Below, piece by piece: positions 1 to 12,131 of a stretch of 64,000 nt of DNA. A program made the position numbers and the translations under genes. The stretch comes from Cymodocea nodosa. Taxonomy: Eukaryota > Streptophyta > Magnoliopsida > Alismatales > Cymodoceaceae. Numbering within the stretch: position 1 is the stretch's first letter; each line of letters begins with the position of its first letter. The notes under the pieces are model-generated. The model saw only the letters and a program-made list of their open reading frames with translations, was not told the DNA's origin and did no database searches. Location of the stretch: NCBI GenBank assembly GCA_036874045.1, contig CM072344.1, positions 13,116,501-13,180,500 of the forward strand, given 5' to 3'.

Positions 1-3000
1 TCTTGCTTATCACTTCAATATGAATCATTTGGTCTGTGGGGGGTTGCCCAAGTGCAAACTCAAATTCTTCACTCCACCTAGGATATCTGTTGTTCTTGAT
101 CCTCTGGCAACATCAAAGGATGATGGTTTACATGACAAAAATCAAGTATTCTGGGTGTAAATGGAAGAAGCAAGAACCATCTAATTTAGTAATCTGATCT
201 TAATGCAGTCATGCTGATATAACCAAAATTATCAATGGTGGAAGAAGAATAAACATTGTCAACTAGGTAGGAAGTGAGAATAATAAGTAGATGTAACGTG
301 CAAAACAATGGATATTAATCAGTGATCTTATCCTGATACATACTGAAACTTCGTTAACTTTCATGCACTGATATGGAAACGACAGACCTTTGTCCTCCTT
401 TTTTCCTCTCTGAAATGAATCAGAGCATAGGGATTGCTGTGATGCTTCCCTTCAACATTTTCCGCTCTTTCAATGTAAACTATAAGAACACCTGACCTTG
501 ATGGTTCGTGCTGCAAAACATTCATTGAGCTATCCCTCTCGTTGCATTCCAATGTTTTACTCAAGCTCTCGTCATCTTCTTTAAAAGGCTCAAATTTCAG
601 TTCTAGCACAATCTTTCCTCTGTTTCTTCTATTTTGAAGATCATTTGGATTCATATTTTTCAGAAGATTAAGAGTGAATACCCTTGACTCATTAGGAGCG
701 AGCAAACTAAGTGGAATCTCTTGCATGCCCAACTTGTCATGTGCTTTAATCTGAACGGAAAAACAGCCAAACAATGGCATAATGTCTATAAGATTGAAAA
801 GAAAATACGCATTCACATGATAGTTCTAAATTTTTTTAATGACAACTAATGATTATCCAAATCACTATGCATTCACATTCATAGAACATAGAGATTATAA
901 GAACCGGTCTTCTGTTAATGCACAATGATGCTTAAAGGTAGCTAAACCTTTTCCCAGTCGTAGACATCCAGCCGGAGGACCTGAGTCTGAGGATCTCTCA
1001 CTGTTAGTCTAAACAGTTCATTCCATTCAGGGTTCAGATTCCTCATCTGCACTGTGGTCTTCCTTGAATGAAACCTTTCGTTGCTCAATTTAAGCTTGAC
1101 ATAAGGATCAGATTTTCCCAAGAAGTCCATCTTCTGCAGATTAAGAGCTCGCACAACTTTCACATGTAATATGCCAACGGGCTTGTTTGCAGCTCCACTG
1201 TAACAAAGTAATCAAGATGTTCAGTTCTTTTATGTATAGGTCCTTTCTTATCTTTCAGGTATAATTCTTTTTTCAATGTCAATATCTTCAATACTAAACA
1301 CGATGAAATCTTTAAGTTCATTATGTACAACTACCCTAACCTAGTGAATTACATATTGTAAATAATTCATGGTACATACCTAGAAATATCAAGAATTGGC
1401 ACTTCAAGGGTTTTGGGCCAATGGTAGAAGTTTGAAACTTGCTCTTTTATTTTTTCCTGAAAGAGGTAATGGCGTGCTGTCAATGCAATATAATTTTTAC
1501 TTAAGGATTTCCTTGCAGTTGATACAATTTTGTGTGAAGATGCAGAAGCCCAAAGATATAAAGTGGATTCTCTCACCAAATGGGACTAGAGGTACATGAG
1601 CTTTTATCATTAGAGTGGTGTAATATGAAAACTATGAGGATGTCTTTTTCTTGACTTTACTAGAGAAAAATTCTGTTAAGATCATTTCATATGATTAATC
1701 ACAGCAGGCAGGTGTAGCCATGCAGCAAAGCCTAAGCTAAACTTTGTTGAATGAAATGTGTGTGACAAAATGTAGTCGTTTAATGAGAGAAAATTTCTCA
1801 TTTATGTACATGTAATGGAATGCAAAGAAACATAAAATACATGAAAATAGGCACTGTCACATCATATTGGCACTGATACTTACAAGAAGAATGAAAATAA
1901 AAGGGGTAGAGACACAATGTGATTTCCTGATTAAGTAATCCAGGTATTAAACAATTTATTGTCAGTGAACAATTAAAGTCTGCATATGGCAAATACAACA
2001 CTGAAAGAACTGAGATGCTTTTAAAGCTATGGACCTCTTATCAAGGACACATCACAAGGAAATTAGATTACCTGAACAAGTCGGTAGACTCCAGGAAGTG
2101 CCATTACATCTCCACCCATCAACTTAAGTCCAAAATCAATGTGAGGCTGCAAAAATATGAAGTTAGACATGATCTATAATCTTTAAAATTAAAATAGAGG
2201 TACAAAATAAAGTTCACGCCAACTTCAGTCACCTTCTCCATAAGAGATATAAAGACACTTGCAAAGCAAGGAATTGTGGGTAATAGTGGTTTAAGTGTCA
2301 CTCGTGGTTCCATGAATATTTGTAAATCTACCAACTGCAGGTGGACATTTAATAAAAAAAATCTAGTAATCGTGTTAGCATTTCATTTCATTTCATGATA
2401 GCTGAAATATATCAAACCTGCAAGGTCACTACAGCTGACAACCACTTGAGCTCTAAACTAATGTTGGCATTGCCAGCCCATCGAATACTAGACTGGACAA
2501 TTAATTCACTCCCTTGAGTCTTAAAGGCCTTAACTCCTGCAAAAGAATGGAATGACCATCGAACTTGAAACTTTTTTTTAAGATGCAGTTTAAATACTGT
2601 TCTTTTGAAATGGCTTAAAATACTGTTGCTTTAATTATGGTTGAGTGCTTCATATGAGCACTATATAGAAGTTTGAAATGTTGAAAGGGAATAAAACAAG
2701 CAAAAATAGATCTCAATGTTTGATGTAGGAAGGTTGCCAGTCACGATCTAATTAATGTTGTAGGAAGAACACATCAATTTTCATGCATAGGTATAATTAA
2801 TGTTGAAAATGGTTGCCAGTACTGATCTGTTGACGAGGCATAACTAATTCTGCACCAATCCTACAGCTCCGAAACCTTGCAATCCAATAAGCTTGCAAGT
2901 CAGCTATAATTCTCTGCAGGTCAAACGTGTGGCACGTTTGGCTTTTTAATACCTTTAGCAATGAGTTAAAGGCTTAAACCCATAAGGTTGGAGAAAGAAT

Positions 3001-6000
3001 TTCATTCGTTAGACATAAAACATCACGTGTAAATTTTGGTAGTTGATGTCTTCTATAGGTTCAATTTTGGACTTTTGTCTGGTTTATGATTAATTCTTTG
3101 AGTACATAGTGATAATATAAGATATAAGAACCTTAAAACTCAAAAAATTACTAGGAAATCTCTAGGATAGTTTGAGGTTGCGTACATATATATATATATA
3201 TATAGGAACGAATTGTGAATTTCAGGAGCTTCATATGTTGTATTTCCCCTAAATAAATCATACTTCTAAAATGATACATATTATAAACATTAAGCTGCCT
3301 GGTCATTAAATTTTCTAAAAGTTCATGAGGTTCATGTTTTTAGTCCAAGATGTGATTTGAATTATTTGATCGCTTGCTATTAGTCACTAACATCCATACA
3401 AAAATGAGTTTTAAAATTATATTAGTCTATGATCATCTTTTCAGTCACAAGTAAATTAAAAGAACTAAAAACATGTATAATGACCTAGCGATCCTGAATA
3501 TTACAGAACTTTTAAAATAAAAATGAATTAGGGAAAAAATGTTAAACTATGAGGAGTAGGCTATACCATAGGGAGGAAGAAGTGAAAATAAATGATAACA
3601 GCCAAAAATTTACCCACCACTAATAATTGGAGGAAGAGAACCAAGTGTAAGGTGATCAAACTTAATGGACTTTATCTGGAAATGTCCAACGTATAGATCA
3701 AATATTGGTTTTGCTATGCTTTGTATTTCGTCACATATTGTCTGCCACATGAAACTGATATTAGAAAGGCTATATGCATGGTAACCACCCAAGAACTACA
3801 AAGACAACTGAATATGATGGGATTATGACCTTATCCAGGTATGGCCACATAAAAGACACAATTTTGTTCAGCCAATCAACCTGCATAAATGTTCAGAAGC
3901 AATGAGTGACACCAAAATTGAAAAAATGTAGTAAGAATCATTAGATTTTACTTTCAAAAGTATCAGAAAATAATAGAAAAATTTAGAACTCTGAATGCCA
4001 ATCCTTGTAGATTTTAGTATAAAATAATCAAAAAACCATGGACGCTGAATGCAAACAAACCTATTTCATAATTGATATATCCAATTAACCATCAGCAAGA
4101 AGGTAAGTAAACAAAGGCAACTGGAAGTAGAAAATTTTTGGTGATAATTTTTTTTTTCCTGAAAGTTTTGATGCCAATGCAATGATATTATGTGTCAAAT
4201 CTTTTAGAATTAAATCTTCATATTTTAAAAACAATTCCTGGAAATTCGCTTTGTGTGAATTATGAATTCCATAATAGTGAACTTAGATCTACTTTTAACT
4301 AAAGAGATTATAGAATAAGTTAACAATTGCAAAGAAGGCCCTCACTCGTTCATAATCAGGATTCTTCACCCATAATGGAATGTCTGGCATAAGTGAAAGC
4401 ACGGCGCTTCCATCCAACTCATACATGGACCTGGTAACTGGATCCTGTAGTTAAAAGATGACGTAATTACAAATGAATATCTGTTTCAAAAGCAAAGCTT
4501 TCAGTCATGAACAACTGGGGCAAGCTAAAAAATGGCAATATTCAATAATGGAGCATGTCACTCATTGTGGCAAGATCCTATCCATAACGCAAACACAACT
4601 GTATCTTTGGAAGCTATAGGAAGCTTAGAAGGCTCATTTGGACTAACGTTCATGAATAAGGAAGGCTGAGGCATAGGATGAGCTGTGTTTCCTAATGGTG
4701 ATTGATAGACCTACAATGGATATTGATTCTTTAGGCCAACCCTCATTTTGTAGCTCAATAGAAGTAGGTAAGGAAACACTTTTAATTTGACCACCATCAA
4801 ATGTGAATAAGGTTATGACTCGAAGAAAGTAACATCAGCAAATACAAAATACTATTTACTTAGTAGATGATAACATCCATTCCCCTTTTATGTATGAGAA
4901 TATCTAACAAAGATACATATAGGGGCAACCTATCCAAACTAGGTATTAAATCTTGAACAAAAGAAACATATCCAAAAAACCTTTGGAGGAAGAGAAAATA
5001 ACTCAGCCACAAGTTGAAGTCTTTGTAAAAAAATTTCTCCCCCTTATGGAATATAGGACAACTTGTTAATTAAATAAAATGTAGAAAAAATAACATCAAA
5101 TCATGAATACTTTGGAACTCTCACTTACATCATGAGAGTACAAGTGACATCAAGAATATATTGATGCTTTCACTTTGCCACACCATTTTGCTGAGGTGTA
5201 GGTACAAGTAATCTAATGAATGATTCTTAAAGAGTCAATAAGATTGAACAACAATTTGAGTAAATTCCTAAGAATTATCAATTTGAAATCATAACCTCCT
5301 TAGATGCTAAGATTGAACAATTTGCTGTCGTCCACAACCTCCTTAATGTATCCCAGATCTTCTTGGTTGATTTCAGCATCATAACACTATGGGCAATCAT
5401 GAACTCTATGCTATTAGTCATCCACAAAATGACCGCAGCATTTGCAACGACCAATCCTCATATACAGGGTCCTTCACATTTGACAGTGGGTGAGTGACAT
5501 GCTTGGGCACTAAGATCTTTCTTAGGTAGAAGTAGTAGTAACCTCATGTTGAAAGACGTTCCAGACAAGAGATAAAGACCACTGGGTGTGTTGGAGTGAA
5601 TCCAGAAGGGGAAAGACAGGAGGACAGGGAGAATCCAGCCTTAGAAATGCAGAAAAGACAGTTAGGAGAGAACACCACTGGCCGAGCTGCCTACGAACGG
5701 ATGGCAGGGGAAAGGGTCGACCCTGTTACGGCATGCAAAGAAACTACAAGCCTGGGAGGTCCTGGAGGGTCGCCGATCTGGGTAGAGTGGAGAAGAGAGG
5801 GCACCAGCGTTGGCAGGTGGTGATGGTGGAGGGGCCGGACGGTGGTTTTAGTTGGTGTGAGGGGGTGGCGACTGCTGTTGGGTGTTCCCAGGGTTTTTTC
5901 TCCAGCAAATCAGGGAAGCCATCCATTGAAGGCGTCCATCTAAATGTAGTTGAATCAACACGAACACAATCCCTGCAAACAATCTTGTGCAGAAGTAATA

Positions 6001-6635
6001 GATGGACGCGACATGTTCTAAGACAAAAACCATCAGTTCCATATATTGGAAGACTGTGATAGAAGAATCGAAGCCAGCAAAAATCCCTTCTAAGCAATGC
6101 TCACCTTTCGAATCTTTGTGGGAATCTTTCTCCCACAAACAAAATTCCACCAAGATAAATTTATCAACCATTCACAACTCACAGCCCTCAAACAATCCAA
6201 TACGAGGATGGATGTTCTTGTAGAAATCGGTTTCTCTTTTCCATCAATCACTACTATAATCAACCGCTCAGAACATGACTCAATTGAGAATCAGGTATTC
6301 CAATTAAGTAGGGCACAGAAAAGGTAAAAAGCCAACAACCCAGATCAGATCATCAGGAAGATGAAAGCACCGGACCACCCTTCCGGGAAAAAGCCCCAAA
6401 AAAAAAAGTGAGGACCAACCAATAAGAGAGACATAGCGGGACTCTTTCCCTTAGGCTTATCGAATGCAACGCACAACAGAATAAAAAGAGTGTTCTGATC
6501 AAGCAAACCTTCCCGGTCCTTTACCTCGACATCTATGGGCAGGCGGCGCACGAACAGGAAATACCCAAGGAGGAGCCCAAGTAGAAGGCCGAACCAGAAA
6601 CCAAGAGCATCCACAAGTGTGCTGAGAAAACCCAT
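1..6635 (-). CDS. Synaptotagmin (SYT1/2/3 class), 3' end cut by window edge
   Basis: Membrane-anchored lipid-transfer/tether protein of endoplasmic reticulum-plasma membrane contact sites (family knowledge). Exons, read on the minus strand by GT-AG junctions and family similarity: 6635-6525, 4444-4346, 3880-3830, 3741-3618, 2536-2418, 2334-2233, 2146-2072, 1456-1380, 1197-948, 750-388, 103-1 (partial). This gives about 491 residues; the family is usually near 540, so roughly the last 50 lie off the window. Residues 1-37 begin MGFLSTLVDALGFW and hold one hydrophobic anchor. An SMP lipid-binding domain covers about 65-250 (PDIPLWVKNPDYER, TLGSLPPIISG, DLQIFMEPRVTLKPLLP). C2A starts about residue 262 (NLQKMDFLGKSDPYVKLKL, LNPEWNE) and keeps the loop aspartates. 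C2B (AENVEGKHHSNPYALIHF, YPRWSEEFEF) has lost the loop-1 aspartates. No stop or frameshift was found in any exon, so the gene looks functional. SYT2 or SYT3 cannot be separated confidently. Confidence 0.93.
3184..3204. repeat. (TA)n microsatellite in a synaptotagmin intron
   Basis: Alternating TA run in the intron between the exon ending at 3618 and the exon starting at 2536. Confidence 0.9.
4600..5580 (-). pseudogene. Decayed Copia gag/integrase fragment in synaptotagmin intron 1
   Basis: Minus-strand translation gives broken pieces of a Ty1/Copia polyprotein. About 5280-5400 resembles the Copia gag segment (SIEFMIAHSVMM, KKIWDTL). About 5175-5215 reads VPTPQQNGVAK, the hallmark at the end of the integrase core. 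About 4800-5000 resembles the post-integrase connector (FVFADVTFFES, plus a FGYVSFVQDL-type segment). Many stops and frameshifts; no LTRs or target duplications found. It is in the same sense as the host gene. The GC-richer stretch 5590-6060 may be leader sequence of the same insertion or old intron; it has no recognisable coding content. Confidence 0.7.
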
Positions 6636-6840
6636 CTGAAGGATTTCAACTTGGATGGTTCCAAATCAAACCATGGGGTGCAAACAGAGAGAGAGACGGA
6701 GAAAGAGATCTTAGGATCGCAAAGAATTGAGAAAGGGGAAGTGGAAGATGGTGGGATTGCAGATTTGCAGGCGTTTGCTTTCAAGCAACCGTCTCATATT
6801 TGGGCGCGATTGTCAAACACACCTCATATATATATTTTTT
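6636..6840 (-). promoter_or_regulatory. 5' UTR and core promoter of the synaptotagmin gene
   Basis: On the minus strand a TATATATATG stretch lies at about 6825-6835, roughly 190 bases before the ATG at 6635. A transcription start near 6795 would leave a leader of about 160 bases. Inferred from position and composition only. Confidence 0.4.
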
Positions 6841-7574
6841 CTGTAATGTGTACATCACATTAGAATTATCTTTTTTTACATTAGTTTTTTTAAAAGTCAT
6901 ATTTGTCCTTTATTATCTTTTTGAAATCCATTGAATTTTTTTTTAATCGTAGGCTTGGAAACTTAATCTAAGTCAATGTCATAGCAGAAGTTTTTTACCA
7001 TCATAAAATTTTGAATACTTGACTTTCGAACTGTAATAGAATTCAATGGTATGATCTTATCATTAATTTTTTTACTTAAAATAAACCTGAAATGCAAGGG
7101 AATATGATTATTTCGCAGGTCTTTTAATTCTTGCTTAAGGTTAATAAATGGGTGATTAATTAATTTAATTTGATATATTAATTTATAGACACCTAGATAA
7201 AAATTGAAACTATAACATGATTATCTTACATAGATAATAGACCAACTCTACCATAATTACATTTGCAAATGTAAAAAATTAGAGGAGATACAGATAGGTG
7301 AAACTTTTATACCTGAATAGTTAATTACAATAACTCAATTAGTTAGAAACAAAGATATTTGTTATCTTATCCACATCTTAGAAGACAAAGAAAACATTTT
7401 TATGATATTTATTTGGTGTGAAGAGGATTTGCCTCTCTTCTTTCTCGGTCACTACATTTATTTGTATTTTTGTGGATGATAAGCACACAATCCAATAAGA
7501 AATGACCAAGGAGTGGTTATTTATTTTCTAACAATACTTAAAAAGATGAGGCATGATAAGTTTTGTCTCCTTCG

Positions 7575-7610
<36 letters not shown>

Positions 7611-8865
7611 TTTTCTCTCTTCTCCCATTTGATGTTGATTGATAAAGAAGTAGAGGACTTCACTGTCACTAATAAAGATGAATATTTCCTTTTAAGATTA
7701 TTGTTTGGTGGTGTGAGGTTATCCTTGTTCTACAAGTCAAGGTGTCATTTGAAGAAAGAATCAAATTCACAATAGTCCTATTTGTTGTTGTATTACTGAA
7801 GATATCTTAGGAAGTCGATGTCATACTTTTACTTTTAAGGGGAGTAGATTTGGTATTGATTTGCTTTTGATCCCAATTCTTCAATGTTTTGGAAGACAAT
7901 AGCTTTGCATTTTTATTTTTTATAAAATTAAATATAATGAGTGTAGAGATTTTTTTATATCAGCTTTATTTTCTATTTTTTAATTAATTCACATGAGAAT
8001 TTTTAAACAAGATATTAATTGTGCTATAAGAACAAAACTTTATAATTTACTTTAAAATCTTATAATCAATAAAAATTTTAATCTTGAAGATTGTGAAAAT
8101 TCTCTCCTTCTATGCATAATCTTATTAATTTATGTTCCGTATGTGGATTATAATGTAGATTTTATTGAAGTGTAACTTAATATAGATTGTAATGTAAACT
8201 AAATTTTTAATCCTTTATCATTATGAATTTTTTTAGTTATTTGTACATCAAGTAAGACTTTTCTCATGTTTGTGACTTTTATGTCTTTATTTAATCGACA
8301 TTTTATGTATGATAATTGTTTAGAAAATTTATTTAGGTATTTTTATGTGTTTATTATAACTTATTTTATCTTATTCTTGAGTTTTAAGTTGAAATTTGAA
8401 GTTTTTTTTGTTATTTTTACAAAAGTATTGTATTTCTACTAATATGATCTTTACTACATTTTCTTTTTTGAAATAATGATTTTAGATGCCATATTGATAT
8501 TTGAAACCTTGGTTATAACTATTGTGACCTCTAATTATATTTTGATTATCGTTAACATTTTCTATATGAATTTAGTGAAAAATCATTTCCTTTTCCTTGG
8601 TGCACAAACACCTACATAGCATGTAACACATTTTTTGTTTTCAATTATTAATGACATTCTCATTGTCATTAGAGAATGAGAATTGAATAGTTGTTGTCAT
8701 CCAATGTTGGTTCTTCAAAGTTGTGTATCCTGAGGATCCTACTAAGAGATTTCTTCCTTTCGATGTTATTAAGTTCTTTTGAAAGATAGGACATGGAATA
8801 GAGATGCCAAAAAGGAAGAAATAGAATGTTGATTGAGAGCATTACCCTATATCAAAGAAATTATT
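6841..8865. other. AT-rich intergenic DNA, nothing recognised except a GA microsatellite
   Basis: Upstream of the synaptotagmin promoter. I see no coding similarity on either strand. A GA dinucleotide run lies at 7579-7608. Confidence 0.5.
7579..7608. repeat. (GA)n microsatellite
   Basis: About 15 uninterrupted GA units, seen directly. Confidence 0.95.
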
Positions 8866-9270
8866 GATTGAATGGAGACTCCAGTGAAGGGGGATTCTCG
8901 ATTGAAGAAGATGCAACTTCTTCAATACAATTTGGAATACATAAAGGGCAAGATATAAGAACTTACGGAACTAGTGTTGCAACAAGAGAACACCATGAAC
9001 TAACAAAAATTGGAAATTGAGATGCTTTACTTGGAGAATGAAGTGAAGTGCATGTAGAGGGACATGGGGGATAAATTTTAAAAATAGGGTAGGGAGAAAG
9101 GGAAGGGAGTGAGGAAGAGGAGGGTGAGAATGATGAGGAAAAGGAGGTTGATGATGGTAAGAAAGAGGAGGGTGAAGATGAGGAGGCATGTGAGGATAAT
9201 GTTGATAGCAAGGATGGGAAGAAAGATGAAGGTCATGGTAAGGGTGGGGCAAAGGGTGTTAAGGAGTCAT
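8866..9270 (+). pseudogene. Decayed coiled-coil/acidic coding fragment, unrecognised
   Basis: Plus-strand frames show a leucine-rich coiled-coil-like stretch (RLKKMQLLQYNLEYIKGKI, then KLEIEMLYLENEVKCM) broken by stops. A stop-free run at about 9085-9270 follows, rich in Glu/Asp/Lys (EEEEGENDEEKEVDDGKK). It has no start codon and no recognised family. It may be a fragment of a host gene or of a non-autonomous element. The proline/serine-rich and arginine-rich ORFs in other frames here are shadows of the same purine-rich sequence. Confidence 0.35.
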
Positions 9271-9289
9271 TTCACGCAACTATTACATA

Positions 9290-9700
9290 TTTGGTTGAGT
9301 CCACACTCAGTGATCTATAAGTGCTACTTATTGCTTAACAAAAAGTGTCAAGTCCTCATTATCAATTCAAGCTTTTGGTGTCATCACCTTATAAGTGGTA
9401 TAAGAGCACAAGATCATCATAGGATTGAGTCTCTATGTACGCATGGTTGTGTGTGGGGGGGGGGATTGCTTCCACTCATGCGTTGGAGTGTAGTAGCTCA
9501 TGTGTGTCTAACGAAAAGTCCCCAACTGTGGGTGCAGGCATCAAGTACTCCATGAACGAAGGAGTCCCTAGTCAGCCCAAGGAGAGTGCTTGAATGGTTG
9601 AGTTCACATTCAGTGACCTATAATTGTTGTTGACTGCTTAAAAGAAAAATGTTGAGTCCTTACTATTAGTCCAAACTTTTGATGTAGTGGCAACACTAAT
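9290..9700 (+). repeat. SINE-like dispersed repeat, copy 1
   Basis: Shares blocks with the reverse-oriented repeats at 52.4-56.9 kb: AGGATTGAGTCTC (box-B-like), a G run, GTAGTAGCTCATGTGTGTC, AAAAGTCCCCAACT, GGAGAGTGCTTGAATGGTTGAG. Its two flanks (about 9291-9390 and 9598-9700) are imperfect direct repeats of each other, so this is more than one tandem unit. A tRNA-derived origin is inferred from the promoter-like boxes only. Confidence 0.5.
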
Positions 9701-10149
9701 TCTTACAATAATATAATGTTTTAGTTGATTGCATTCTTTGTATATTTTTTTCTTTTTTTCTTTGCAATTATAGATACTTCAACGCTATATTTAATTTGTT
9801 CATTGTTTGTAGGTTTTCCTTTTATTTTTCATGTTGTATTTGGATCTCTCACTTCAAATGTAAATGATAACTTCATATTATTGCTATTCATGTTTCTTGT
9901 TGCTTCATTATCAAAAGAACTTTAAAGACTTAACTCAGACATTTTGGTTAACAAGTCATCAAAAGCTGATTTGACTATTCTATATTGTTAATATGAGGGG
10001 TTACCAACATTAGTTAATTTAAATGTTATAGACTGCAAGTCCCATAACATGAGGGGAGTTAACCTGACAAAAGAGAAAAACTTAGATCTTTATCAATAAT
10101 AGATAAATGAGTTTATAATATAATATGTTGTATGTACTTCCTTATAGCA
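9701..10149. other. AT-rich DNA, nothing recognised
   Basis: No coding similarity, repeat structure or element end seen. Confidence 0.4.
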
Positions 10150-11382
10150 TTTGGTTGTATGTCATTTGTACTATTTTGATATCTCGATTTAATAATCCAT
10201 CTACATAGTATATATACTTATTTAGTAAATGTTATACTTGTTTCTTCTATAAAACACAAAATATGTAACGACAAAGAATTCTCTCATGTTTAAATTTTTT
10301 ACATGAACATCTAGTCTCAAAATTAGCTTTCATATTCAAAATCACAATTTTGGGACTACTTTAAATCTCTAGTTTCGAAACTTCATAATGTGCTTCATTG
10401 TTCACCTTTACTTATCTTTTAAGTAGTATAGGTCGTTATTTTCCTTATTTTCATTTGTATTAATGAAAACATTTTCTTGGTATAAAACTCAATAGCTTTG
10501 ATTTCAATAGGTTTCATTGTCAATGTTTGGAAATCTTCATTTTCTTCTACTTTACAATGTGCCAATAATGCCTTTTCATATTGAATGACAAACTCTAATA
10601 TAGGAGTATGAGGATGAACATACTCATTGAAAAATAAAATTATACTTTTAGCTCTTTGAGTTAGTTGTCATGCCAACCCTGAATACATCTTTTAAGTAGC
10701 AAGGAATGCAATGATTTCAAATATCAAACATTTGATGGAGCTAAGAGTTACCATATATTGTTGGATATTTCTCTTTCAATAACCCACATGTCTATTCAAA
10801 TTGTATAGGACTTTTTAATCCATATGTTTCATTGTTGTAATCGACCTTGAGATTCATATTATTTCTTAACTCTAATACATGATTAATAGCATTTCATTCT
10901 ATATGCCAAGAACAATAATGATATATTATTCCTTGAAATACCTAAGGTATAACTATACACATTGTAATGTCTTGATTTATAATGATGGCCTTTAGATTCT
11001 TTCCATACGTGCATGTTTGAAATGTAGTAAATAACTAATGAAAAGTATCTTTAGTTTCATCAATTAGTAGAACTCAAGCAAATAATGTAGACTATCTATG
11101 ATAGTTTGACTCTAATAAATGATGCAAGTGACATATTGAAATTATTTGTCTTATATGTTGTGTCAAATATAACTACATTTCCAAATTTAATGTATGTCTC
11201 TCAAGCTATTTCACATGCCCAAAAAATATTTTTAAATATGTGATCTTTATCTAATTCAAATTGAAAGAAAAAATTTAGATATTTGTTACTTTATTTATGA
11301 AAATACTTCATTATTGTCATACATTCTCTATCAATGTTATTCTTTCATTTTTTCCTCCTCCCATCTATAACTTGTTGAGTGC
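10150..11382 (-). pseudogene. FAR1/MULE transposase fossil: MULE core and SWIM zinc finger
   Basis: Downstream half of a FAR1/FHY3-type (Mutator-like) protein, split from its upstream half by the Copia element at 11388-16441. Minus-strand pieces in order: FFFQFELDKDHIFKNIFWAC and NVVIFDTTYKTNNFNMSLAS (about 11110-11280), NLKAIIINQDITM and HYCSWHIE (about 10900-11000), DVFRVGMTT and FFNEYVHPHTPILEFVIQYE (about 10580-10720), then a SWIM finger CSCKKFKHERILCRYIFCVL (about 10260-10325). Several stops and small frameshifts break it. In this family the FAR1 domain binds DNA, the core derives from MuDR transposase, and SWIM is a zinc-binding module. It could be a decayed MULE or a dead host FAR1-related gene; no terminal inverted repeats were identified. 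Confidence 0.85.
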
Positions 11383-11387
11383 TTAAG
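11383..11387. repeat. Target site duplication TTAAG (left)
   Basis: Identical to 16442-16446 on the other side of the Copia element. Confidence 0.9.
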
Positions 11388-11579
11388 TGTTGGACTGCGC
11401 GTTTTGGGGGCTCCGATGGTGAATTATTCTAGGTGATAAATACTTTGTGTTATTCACCTCTATTTATAGCATTTGGAGGATTAACAACCTCCACCATCTC
11501 TGCCCCCAACTTCCTCCTTAATTTCCGGTAACCACCGGAATTTGAATTTGAAACTTGGTCTTTTTGACCAATTCCAACA
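11388..11579 (-). repeat. Copia 3' LTR, 192 bp
   Basis: Begins TGTTGGACTGCGCG and ends CCAATTCCAACA on the plus strand. Compared with the 172-bp partner it carries about 20 extra bases around CCGGTAACCACCGG, and a handful of substitutions. Confidence 0.95.
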
Positions 11580-11589
11580 TCTCCCACTT
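11580..11589 (-). other. Copia polypurine tract
   Basis: Minus-strand AAGTGGGAGA directly abuts the 3' LTR start, the expected site of plus-strand priming. Confidence 0.8.
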
Positions 11590-11657
11590 GGTCACAAAGA
11601 CCAACTATATTCTTTTTAATTTCGCTCCCACTACTAGTAGGTAGCACAATTTCAATA

Positions 11658-12131
11658 TTACTCGTGAGAATGTTCCATGTTTCCATTATCTATATAAATG
11701 TTCCTTAATCCCATTAAGTTTACAAACTTAATGTACTTTTTCGCTGGTATTCCTTTTGTCAAAGGATCAGCTATCATATCTTCTGTAGGGATATAACTCA
11801 ATTTTATTTCCCCATTTCCTACAATATCACGAGTATAGTGATAATGTATGTTTATATACTGTCTTTTTGTTGTATTTGCACCACTATATACAAGACTTAT
11901 TGCCGCTTGGTTATCACAATACATTTCTATTGGACCATTTATTAAGTTTAGATTCAAATCATTTATGAATCTTCTGATCCAAACTACATGTGATGCGGCT
12001 GTACTACAGGCAACATATTCAGCTTCCTGTGTGTATTTTGCTACACACCCTTGCTTCTTACTTCCCCAAGATATGGCTGCCCCTCCAAAGATGAATACAT
12101 GTCCTGAAGTTCCCATCATCTTTGTCACCAC
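11658..12131 (-). pseudogene. Copia RNase H region
   Basis: Shifted one frame from RT. Shows the Copia RNase H signature: [54 protein letters not shown], and the C-terminal IPTEDMIADPLTKGIPAKKY. Ends with a TGA-type stop after HSHE, about 80 bases before the polypurine tract. Confidence 0.92.

Noticed and set aside
5586..6223. Several overlapping ORFs in synaptotagmin intron 1
   Set aside because: Inside an intron, on both strands, no recognised domain; likely chance ORFs in GC-richer sequence.
8963..9252. Ser/Pro/His-rich minus-strand ORFs and an Arg/Met-rich plus-strand ORF
   Set aside because: Antisense and out-of-frame readings of the same purine-rich low-complexity stretch; the acidic frame is the only one resembling real protein, and it too is decayed.
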